The notes under the pieces are model-generated. The model had not been told where the DNA came from. It worked only from the letters and a program-made list of their open reading frames with translations, and made no database searches. From Pseudonocardia asaccharolytica DSM 44247 = NBRC 16224 (lineage in GTDB: Bacteria; Actinomycetota; Actinomycetes; Mycobacteriales; Pseudonocardiaceae), in contig NZ_AUII01000023.1 of NCBI RefSeq assembly GCF_000423625.1, positions 16,606 to 80,605 of the forward strand: 64,000 bases of DNA. Reading direction: 5' to 3'. Both the position numbers and the translations under genes were made by a program. Shown one piece after another: positions 57,921-64,000 of the stretch (position 1 is its first letter; the number at the start of each line of letters is the position of its first letter).

Positions 57921-58499
57921 TCAGAAGCTCACGCTGACGCAGGCCGCCCGGTCCCCGGCGGTCCCGGCCTTACCCGGCTCGGTCGCAGTGTGGTTGGCGT
58001 GCACGACGACGGAGGCGGGATGCGCCTGGTCGGTGAACTCCCAGTCCATAGTGGATGTTGTGCTCGCCCGGCCCCGGGCGTCGGTGGTGAAATCGAGCCA
58101 GATCTCGTTCTGCGGGTTGGCGTAGGCGGGGTCGACGCTCGGGCTCACCGGGTCCTTCTCGTGCTGGAAATGTGGGCCGGAGTCGGTGGCGGCCGGGCCG
58201 CACGCCTTCGTGTGGGCGTGCGCGCCGTAGTGCCGATCCGACACCAACCCGGCCACCTCCAGGGTGACCGTCGACCGCCCACCTCCGGAGGTCGAGGTGA
58301 TCTTCGCGGTGGCCCCGGGTGGCACGAGCCCAGGCAGGTGGGTGATGGCATCCTTCGAGTCCGGCGCGAAGGTGACGGCGACGGCCGCGTTGCGGGTGTC
58401 GCCGGTGGTCTCCGTCGGCTCCGAGGTGCCCTGGCCCGAACAGGAGGTGAGTGCCACGAGGACGAGGGCGCTCGCGGCGTAGACCGGGAAGGCTCGCAT
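57921..58499 (-). CDS. SodC-like superoxide dismutase lipoprotein
   Basis: A 192-residue protein with a signal peptide and lipobox (LVALTSCSG). The Cu ligands of Cu/Zn SOD are recognisable: YGAHAHTKACG, GPHFQHE and VVVHA, and GTAGDRAACVSV matches the C-terminal SOD motif with its Cys and Arg. The zinc loop is weak (an HFQHEKD stretch, without the usual DLPN), so it may be Cu-only as mycobacterial SodC is. It would detoxify superoxide outside the membrane. Confidence 0.75.
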   Translation of the reverse strand: MRAFPVYAASALVLVALTSCSGQGTSEPTETTGDTRNAAVAVTFAPDSKDAITHLPGLVPPGATAKITSTSGGGRSTVTLEVAGLVSDRHYGAHAHTKACGPAATDSGPHFQHEKDPVSPSVDPAYANPQNEIWLDFTTDARGRASTTSTMDWEFTDQAHPASVVVHANHTATEPGKAGTAGDRAACVSVSF

Positions 58500-58600
58500 G
58501 AGTGGAGGATTCTCGGTGACGGGGCGTGATCACAAGCGACCTAGGGTGATGGGCTGCGAAGATCTCCGGGCGGGCCAACGGCTCGCCGTCCGGCACGTCG

Positions 58601-58606
58601 TACCCT
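58601..58606 (+). promoter_or_regulatory. Possible -10 element of tRNA-Lys
   Basis: TACCCT lies 37 nt before the tRNA 5' end. No clear -35 is visible. Confidence 0.3.
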
Positions 58607-58643
58607 ATCGACGCGGGCGGTGTCTGAATCGTGCGCAGCGGCG

Positions 58644-58719
58644 GGGCCTCTAGCTCAATCGGCAGAGCAGCGGACTTTTAATCCGCGGGTTCGGGGTTCG
58701 ATCCCCCGGGGGCCCACCA
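58644..58719 (+). tRNA. tRNA-Lys (anticodon TTT)
   Basis: A full cloverleaf: acceptor 58644-58650 pairs with 58709-58715 (one G/T), D stem GCTC/GAGC, anticodon stem GCGGA/TCCGC with loop CTTTTAA, T arm CGGGG-TTCGATC-CCCCG, discriminator A and encoded CCA. An integrase gene follows within 91 nt, so its 3' half is the probable attachment site. Confidence 0.95.
58687..58719. other. Probable attachment site (attL) in the tRNA-Lys 3' end
   Basis: Integrases of this class usually recombine in the tRNA T arm and acceptor. I find no second copy of this 3' sequence before 64000, so attR, if it exists, is outside the window. Confidence 0.45.
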
Positions 58720-58796
58720 ATATCTAGCAGCGGAAATGCGGTCAGACCCAACGCACGTACCGGCTCCATGGAATCACATGTGGTGCGAGTCGCCGG

Positions 58797-58802
58797 TACG
58801 CT
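58797..58802 (+). promoter_or_regulatory. -10 element of the integrase gene (leaderless type)
   Basis: TACGCT lies 7 nt before ATG 58810. Confidence 0.55.
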
Positions 58803-58809
58803 GCTGCTC

Positions 58810-60609
58810 ATGGCGGGGGCGGGGCGGCGCCAGAAGCGTCAGCGGGGGAGCATCGAGGAGCTGCCGAGCGGCTCGCTGCGGGTGACTGTGTACGCCGGGA
58901 TCGACCCGGTGACCAAGCGGCGGCACTACCTGCGGGAGGTCATCCCACCCGGGCCGTCGACGCGTAAGGAAGCGGACAAGGCACTGCGCCGTCTCGCCGG
59001 CCTGGTCGACGAGCGGCGAAACCCCCGCACCAACGCCACCGTCGACCAACTGCTCGATCGGCATTTCGAGCTGGTGGGCCTGGAGCGCAGCACACTGGCG
59101 ACCTACGTCGGATACGCCGACAAGCACATCCGGCCGCTGATCGGTGGCGTCCAGGTAGGAGCGCTCGACGCCGACCTGTTCGACTCGTTCTACGCCGAGC
59201 TGCGCCGCTGCCGGGAGCACTGCGACCGCAGGCCGTACGTCGAGCACCGCACGAAGCGGCCGCACGAGTGCGACGCGCGGCGCCGTCCGCACTCGTGCAC
59301 CTCGCTGGGCGCCTCGACCATCCGGCAGATCCACTTCATTCTCAGCGGCGCCTTGAAGCGGGCGGTGCGCTGGCGGTGGATCGCGACGAATCCCATCGTG
59401 GAGGCGGAACCGCCCCCGGCGCCGAAGCCCAGCCCGCGCCCACCGACCGCGCAGGAGGCGGCCCAGATCCTCGCGGAGGCGTGGAAGGACCCCGACTGGG
59501 GCCTGCTCGTCTGGGTCGCGATGGTGACCGGCCTTCGGCGAGGGGAGCTCTGCGGCATCCGATGGCGGCACGTCGACCTCACCGGCGGCGTCCTGGCGCT
59601 GGAGCGCAGCATCGGGCAGCGCAGCGCTGAGACGTGGGAGAAGGACACCAAGACCCACCAGCACCGTCGCATCGCCCTCGACCCGCAGACCGTCGATCTG
59701 CTCCGGGAGCACCGGCAGCGGTGCGCAGGCCGTGCCGAGGCGCTCGGTCTGGAGCCGGCGAAGGACGCGTTCGTCTTCTCGCTCGCCCCGGATGGCTCGA
59801 CCCACCTGCTGCCGGACTCGGTCAGCCAGCGATACGGGAAGCTGGCCAAGCGCCTGGGCATCCAGACATCGATCCACAAGCCGCGGCACTACTCGGCGAC
59901 GGAGCTCATCGCTGCCGGGGTGGACGTGCGCACGGTGGCCGGCCGGCTCGGCCACGGCGGCGGGGGCACCACGACCCTGCGGGTCTACGCCGCGTGGGTG
60001 TCCGAGTCCGACCAGCGCGCGGCTGCTGGCCTCTTCTCCCGAATGCCGGCGCGGCCCGCGAACGGCGCGCGAGCCGAGCAGACGATCACCGAGCCGCGAC
60101 ATCCGTACGAGGCCGTGGCTGCCGCACTGCGCAGGGAGATGGAAGCCGGTTCCGTGACCGTGGGCGAACAGCTACCTGCGATCAAGAACCTGGCCGAGGC
60201 TCACGGCGTGTCGGCGGCGACAGCACAGCGTGCAGTCTCGCTGTTGCAGACATGGGGCTATGTCGAGGTCCTGCCCGGCCGAGGCGTGCGGGTTCTCTAT
60301 ACCGATCCGATCGACACCACTGATCACTTGCCTGACCCAGCCTCGTCCAGCAACGGGAGCCCGCTGGGCGAGCATCCTCGACGGCAGTTGTTTGATCTCG
60401 TGATCCGGCACCGCGGCACGGTCGTGGCGAGGCTGACCACGGAGCTGGACCGGACGAACGCCGCCGAACTCCGTGAGGTGATGAGCGCGGCGGTCCGCCG
60501 CAGCGGCGGTGATGATGCAGACATCGGCGAGTACGAGATGGAACTCCGCGAGGCCGGGGAGGACGAACTTGTCACGACTTTTGTTGCCCCTGTGAGTTCT
60601 TGCCGATGA
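58810..60609 (+). CDS. int: Tyrosine integrase fused to a GntR-type winged helix
   Basis: With ATG 58810, supported by the promoter, the protein has 599 residues; the frame opens at 58768. An N-terminal SAM-like core-binding domain contains a Cys/His insert (residues about 134-163: CREHC, HECDARRRPHSC). The catalytic set is R243 (TGLRRGE), H356 and R359 (HKPRHYS), H382 (LGHGGG) and Y393 (LRVYAAW). Residues about 431-496 form a GntR-like winged helix (YEAVAAALRREMEAG, LAEAHGVSAATAQRAVSLL). The tail is unassigned. The fusion may combine integration with regulation. Confidence 0.92.
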   Translation: MAGAGRRQKRQRGSIEELPSGSLRVTVYAGIDPVTKRRHYLREVIPPGPSTRKEADKALRRLAGLVDERRNPRTNATVDQLLDRHFELVGLERSTLATYVGYADKHIRPLIGGVQVGALDADLFDSFYAELRRCREHCDRRPYVEHRTKRPHECDARRRPHSCTSLGASTIRQIHFILSGALKRAVRWRWIATNPIVEAEPPPAPKPSPRPPTAQEAAQILAEAWKDPDWGLLVWVAMVTGLRRGELCGIRWRHVDLTGGVLALERSIGQRSAETWEKDTKTHQHRRIALDPQTVDLLREHRQRCAGRAEALGLEPAKDAFVFSLAPDGSTHLLPDSVSQRYGKLAKRLGIQTSIHKPRHYSATELIAAGVDVRTVAGRLGHGGGGTTTLRVYAAWVSESDQRAAAGLFSRMPARPANGARAEQTITEPRHPYEAVAAALRREMEAGSVTVGEQLPAIKNLAEAHGVSAATAQRAVSLLQTWGYVEVLPGRGVRVLYTDPIDTTDHLPDPASSSNGSPLGEHPRRQLFDLVIRHRGTVVARLTTELDRTNAAELREVMSAAVRRSGGDDADIGEYEMELREAGEDELVTTFVAPVSSCR

Positions 60610-60850
60610 TCTGCTATTCCAGATTGAGCAATTATGCCCACGGGCTGGGAGTTGCCCGACGATCTTGAGAGCAGCTCCTGGGAGGCCCAGACGCTTCCAG
60701 TTCTGAGCGTAAGAATCGGCGCTAACTAAGATGAAGGGAAGTTTGGTGGTAACATTCCCAGATTGGTTCATCATCTTCTATAGGTGGTTGCTGACGACCT
60801 CGGGCAGTTTAGGCAGTCCACGGTTCAGTATTCGACCTCGGGCTGTGTCA

Positions 60851-60856
60851 TATGCT
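60851..60856 (+). promoter_or_regulatory. -10 element and 5' hairpin before the 60906 gene
   Basis: TATGCT is followed by an 8-bp hairpin, 60869-60876 with 60881-60888, then a GGGGGG ribosome site. The rest of 60610-60850 is relatively AT-rich and has no gene. Confidence 0.45.
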
Positions 60857-60905
60857 GTGAACAGCGCAGACGGGAGTGTTCTCCCGTCGAGGGGGGAATC
60901 TGATC

Positions 60906-61259
60906 ATGGACGACCGCATCGGGCACTCGATCCACTGGGGACCGGTAACGACACACCACGTACGTGACAGGCAGGTCTTTCGCCCACATCTCTCTGTACG
61001 AGCGTGGGTGATCATCACGGCCGTCTTGCTGGTTCTGACGGTCCTTCTCGGCCTTCTCGTCGGCTCGGACGGCAGCGTACCTGCACTCTTTGGGTTGGTC
61101 ATCGCCGCCCTCTGCTTGCTCCGCTCGCCGTATAGGTGGCGCCAGTGGAACGAGGCAGTTGCTCGTAACAAGGCGAGGGCGAAGCGGGCAGCTGAGGATG
61201 AACACGACCGCGAGCTGTACCGAGCGTGGCTGCGTAAGCAGGCAAAGACGGATCAGTAA
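60906..61259 (+). CDS. Small two-helix membrane protein of the island
   Basis: A 117-residue protein from ATG 60906 (the frame opens at 60876). Two hydrophobic segments (AWVIITAVLLVLTVLLGLLV and ALFGLVIAALCLLRSPY) are followed by a basic helical tail (RNKARAKRAAEDEHDRELYR). I do not recognise it. Codon use is less GC-biased than in the core genes, consistent with transfer along with the integrase. Confidence 0.6.
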   Translation: MDDRIGHSIHWGPVTTHHVRDRQVFRPHLSVRAWVIITAVLLVLTVLLGLLVGSDGSVPALFGLVIAALCLLRSPYRWRQWNEAVARNKARAKRAAEDEHDRELYRAWLRKQAKTDQ

Positions 61260-61303
61260 TCCTTTCCGAGCAACATGATGATCACTGACTGTGATGCCCT
61301 GGG

Positions 61304-61711
61304 TCATGTCGTTCGGCAGTGTTCGTGGTGGAGTAGGAGCAGTGCGGCGGCGACGATGTCCCCGATGCCCAGGGGGCAGCCGCGGTAGCGGCGCAGCGCC
61401 TTGAAGGTGGTCTTGAGCAGGGAGTTGGCGCGTTCGCCGAGGCAGCGCAGGGCGCCGTGGACGGCGTTATCGGCCTGCTGGTCGGGGTTCAGGTCGCTGC
61501 CGGTGGGTTTCTTGATCGGGATGCGCAGGATGTCGGCCTCGCCTTCGTAGCCCAGGTCGGCCAGCCTAGGGTGGCCGTCGTCGACCCAGTCGGCGATCCG
61601 GGCGAGCAGGTCGGGGTCCGCGCGGGCGGCGGTGGTGTCGTGCTCCCGCCCGGGCCGCACGGGCGAGGTCCACAGCGGCCGGCCGTCCGGCGCGGTCACC
61701 GGCGGATTCAC
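61304..61711 (-). pseudogene. C-terminal fragment of an IS5-type DDE transposase
   Basis: The 135 residues read VRPGREHDTTAARADPDLL, ADLGYEGEADILRIPIKKPT, LGERANSLLKTTFKALRRYR and end LLLLHHEHCRTT, the second half of a DDE (transposase_11/DDE_Tnp_4-like) enzyme. The N-terminal half is missing where an IS30 remnant begins at about 61715. The same family restarts intact at 63815. Confidence 0.8.
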
Positions 61712-61716
61712 ATGAT

Positions 61717-62042
61717 CATCGCAACGATTGCCGGATCATGATGCCATCGCCTCGCCGAAGACGTCGGTGGGTGTGCGCCAGCCGAGGCGCTTGCGTGGTC
61801 GATCGTTGAGCCGGCCCTGGACCGCGCGGAGATCGCCTGGTGTGTGCATCGACAGGTCGGTGCGCTTCGGGAAGTATTGGCGCAGCAGGCCGTTGGTGTT
61901 CTCGTTCGTGCCGCGCTGCCACGGGCTACCCTGCCCACCCCGGCCGCCAGCAGCAGCCAGTACTCCGACTCCAGTCCCAACCGGCGCTTACGCCCACGCC
62001 TCGCCATCAACACACCCCTCATGATCAGGAGTGTTGCGACAA
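61717..62042 (-). mobile_element. IS30-family element with a large internal deletion
   Basis: On the minus strand ATG 62007 begins MARRGRKRRLGLESEYWLLL, the usual IS30 N-terminus. Near 61930 sequence jumps to the IS30 C-terminus in another frame: QRGTNENTNGLLRQYFPKRT to LGWRTPTDVFGEAMAS, ending at 61736. The middle of the transposase, including most of the catalytic core, is gone. Imperfect inverted repeats sharing TCGCAAC and GATCATG lie at 61717-61740 and about 62019-62042. It is non-autonomous. Confidence 0.8.
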
Positions 62043-62299
62043 GCACTCGAACCCAGGACGACCAGCGGGGCCAGATCACTTGACGAAACTCAGCTTATCG
62101 GGGATGCGCGGGTTATGGCATCCCCACGGGTGATCGTCATGGTGCTCGGGCCGCTGCGCGAGGAACTCCTCCCGCAGCGGCTCCAGGATGCATGCTGGAA
62201 CAGCAGGCACGGCCCCTCTCCAGTCACAGAGCGTCAACAACTCCACGATGGGGACGCCGTGCCTGCCCCCGTCATCACCCGCCCTACTGGCGGACGCTC
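62043..62299. other. Non-coding island DNA with hairpins
   Basis: No gene is seen. An 8-bp stem pairs 62100-62107 with 62118-62125, and an 11-bp inverted repeat pairs 62203-62213 with 62256-62266. These may be ends or leaders of lost insertion sequences. Confidence 0.35.
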
Positions 62300-63283
62300 T
62301 TACATCAGGTAAACGCCCGTCAGGTATGCCTCAGCCAGGTCACATGTGACGCTCGTGAAGCCGGTGCCAAGCTTGGCGGCCTCGTCCGCGTACTCATGGC
62401 GCGAGCCGACCCACCCCACGAGAAGCAGCCTACGGAACATGATCAGCGTGGGAATAATCTCGATGTCTACCTTCGAGAGTGGCCGGTGGCTGGTGTAGCC
62501 ATCGAGCCATGCCGACATCCAGTCGGGAACCCGTGTGTCATCTTCGATAAAGCTCACGGAGGCGGCAAAGTCGTACATGTACCACGAGTAGCCACAGTCG
62601 TCGAAGTCGATGACGTGGATATGGTCGCCATCGACGAGAAGGTTCGCCAACCTCAAATCGTTATGAGCGAGACCGAACCGATCCCGTCCGGCTCCATACC
62701 CCACTAGTCGCTTGCCGACCTCGGTGTCCAGCCGGGAAAGCAATTTCCGCTCCGACCGTCCGATGCCGAGTCCCTCCTGCCACCGGCCCCACATCGCCTT
62801 CAGCCCCAGTGCGGTGTTGTAGTTGCAGGTGTAGCGGTCGAACGAGGCTGGCGGCTGCCACATCGACCCATGCGAGTGCATCTTGGCCGCGAGAGTACCG
62901 AGCACGCGAAAGCTCGGAACGAGATCACCCTCTACGGTCGGGGTATGGCCAGGTAGCCACTCGAACAACACGACATGACGAGCCAATCCGCGATCGTCGT
63001 CGACTGTGACTATACGTGCGCCGTCTCGAGTGGTCATCGGTCGGGGCGGCGCGACCACACCATCCTCCCGGAGTGCGTCCATCCAGCACAATTCCGACTC
63101 GATCGCTGCTTTCGAGTGGTAGTTGAGCCGGTGGATGCGAAGGGCTGCAGAACGCCCGGTTCCCCGATCATCCACCCGGTAGGTCACGTTCTCGGAGACG
63201 TTGGTCAGTGTGACGGCAGTATTTGGCGAGAAGTCGTAATTCTTGAGCGCGGAAACCGCCACCGCGTCGAGTGAAGTCATCAT
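62300..63283 (-). CDS. APH-fold phosphotransferase
   Basis: A 327-residue kinase-like protein from ATG 63283 (ATG 63280 is equally possible). The catalytic loop is GLAHNDLRLANLLVDG and the metal site HVIDFDDCGYSWYMYD, so Asp and Asn of HxDxxxxN and the DFD Asp are intact. The rest resembles homoserine kinase II/SrkA-type members rather than known antibiotic kinases. The substrate is unknown. Codon use is less GC-biased than the core genome. It is flanked by transposase pieces. Confidence 0.75.
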   Translation of the reverse strand: MMTSLDAVAVSALKNYDFSPNTAVTLTNVSENVTYRVDDRGTGRSAALRIHRLNYHSKAAIESELCWMDALREDGVVAPPRPMTTRDGARIVTVDDDRGLARHVVLFEWLPGHTPTVEGDLVPSFRVLGTLAAKMHSHGSMWQPPASFDRYTCNYNTALGLKAMWGRWQEGLGIGRSERKLLSRLDTEVGKRLVGYGAGRDRFGLAHNDLRLANLLVDGDHIHVIDFDDCGYSWYMYDFAASVSFIEDDTRVPDWMSAWLDGYTSHRPLSKVDIEIIPTLIMFRRLLLVGWVGSRHEYADEAAKLGTGFTSVTCDLAEAYLTGVYLM

Positions 63284-63814
63284 GACCACCGCGTTGTAGC
63301 TGGCATCGTGTCGGACCACTCCTACGCATCGCGACGACTTGTGTCCTCCCAGTCTGGGTCGGGGTTCAAATATGATGGATCAGTGCAACTACTGACTCGA
63401 GTACTGATTAGTTCGAGTCGGCGGCGCGCCACGGGAGCAATGCTTTTAACCCGTGGATGAGCGAGATCAAGGAGGGGGCGTACCCTCCCGCTCGTCCTGA
63501 AGGTCCCTCAAGCAATGGCCGGCGTTGGCAGTGCCGGTCGGGAAGGTAAGACCCGCGCTCACGGTAGTCCCTGGCAAGTCCGATGGCCCCGGGGAGTCCG
63601 GCTCGGTCGGGCCGGTGGCGGGTCCGGTCGCGGTGTCTGAGTCGGTAATCGACGAGACCGTCCGGGGAGCGCGCGGCGGATACTGAGCCTTTGCCAGTAG
63701 CAGTGGTCGGCGGCCGCGACACGCCGAAGATCCGTAGATGACCACGAACGGGTGCGGGACCCCGGTAGAAGAGTCGGTCCGCTCAAAGATCGACTGCCGC
63801 ACCTGGGGTCCCGC
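63284..63814. other. Region between the kinase gene and the next transposase
   Basis: No gene can be supported. A 7-bp inverted repeat (GACTCGA / TCGAGTC) lies around 63393-63419. A 10-bp inverted repeat, 63754-63763 with 63805-63814, ends directly at the transposase start and may be an IS end or a leader hairpin. Confidence 0.35.
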
Positions 63815-64000
63815 GTGTCTGATCCTGTCACCTACACCGGCACGCTCCCGCTCGGGGAGCACACCGCCGTCCACCTGGCCCAGCTTCTGGCTGGTGCGCG
63901 CCGCGACCGCCGCACCCGCACGGGCCGGCGCGCGTTGGGCCCGTGGCGCCAGGCCGTGCTGGTGCTGCGCTGGTTTCTCGACGGCACCCGGGTCGCGCCA
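63815..64000 (+). CDS. IS5-type transposase, N-terminus (3' partial)
   Basis: The frame from GTG 63815 stays open to the window edge. It reads DPVTYTGTLPLGEHTAVHLA, then RRTRTGRRALGPWRQAVLVL and RWFLDGTRVAP, the N-terminal region that precedes the helix-turn-helix in the same DDE transposase family as the 61304-61711 fragment. It is probably the left part of a complete insertion sequence. Confidence 0.75.
   Translation, partial: MSDPVTYTGTLPLGEHTAVHLAQLLAGARRDRRTRTGRRALGPWRQAVLVLRWFLDGTRVAP

Noticed and set aside
63408..63874. Overlapping minus-strand frames before the last transposase
   Set aside because: They are Arg/Pro-rich with no family resemblance, and they differ in frame with no promoter.

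Overview
The window is chromosomal DNA from a very GC-rich actinobacterium. Indicators are dense GC-ending codons, frequent GTG starts, mycothiol synthase, a GlnR-type regulator, an Rv3654c-Rv3660c-type pilus/secretion cluster, and many -10 hexamers of form TANNNT placed only 6-8 nt before a start codon, which predicts leaderless mRNAs. Gene order matches what I recall from Mycobacterium tuberculosis in two separate blocks: 1-15.3 kb resembles Rv3649-Rv3670, and 16.5-57.9 kb resembles Rv0772-Rv0823c. A family such as Pseudonocardiaceae fits, but this is inference.

1-16.4 kb: a partial DEAD/DEAH helicase; an oppositely oriented operon for a Tad-like pilus (Ssd, TadA, TadB, TadC, a DUF4244 pilin, two TadE-like proteins); a divergent gap with three consecutive hairpins that is a positional candidate for an Ms1/MTS2823-like RNA; then a HAD phosphatase, a Fic-like protein with a degenerate motif, acetyl-CoA synthetase, ArfB, NhaA, a holin-like membrane protein, an EphE-like hydrolase lacking its nucleophile, and a glycerophosphodiesterase.

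16.5-37.8 kb: purine genes purD, purB-purC, purS-purQ, purL, purF and purM. Interspersed are an aminotransferase, a threonine aldolase, an ECF sigma factor with its membrane partner, a PP2C response regulator/histidine kinase/response regulator operon, an SCP-like protein and a GGDEF-EAL protein. Three copies of one palindromic repeat (22-23 bp arms in the two intact copies) sit at the ends of purC, the response regulator and purM, and supply stop codons.

37.8-49.6 kb: NrtR-like regulator, TauE/SafE exporter, DUF3073, YgfZ and a Fur-family regulator, a DivIVA-like protein, nitrobindin, a broken DUF1416 gene, and a CysA-type rhodanese preceded by a cysteine-rich leader peptide that the long-ORF view misses. 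LmeA, GlnR and MshD follow.

49.6-58.5 kb: a pstSCAB operon with a PHO box, two phoU genes, a decayed LCP (LytR-CpsA-Psr) gene, dusB and a SodC-like lipoprotein.

58.6-64 kb: a genomic island. A tRNA-Lys gene is followed at once by a tyrosine integrase fused to a GntR-type winged helix, then a small membrane protein of more AT-rich DNA, a transposase fragment interrupted by an internally deleted IS30 element, an APH-fold kinase, and the start of another transposase running off the end. I found no CRISPR array, rRNA or replication origin.
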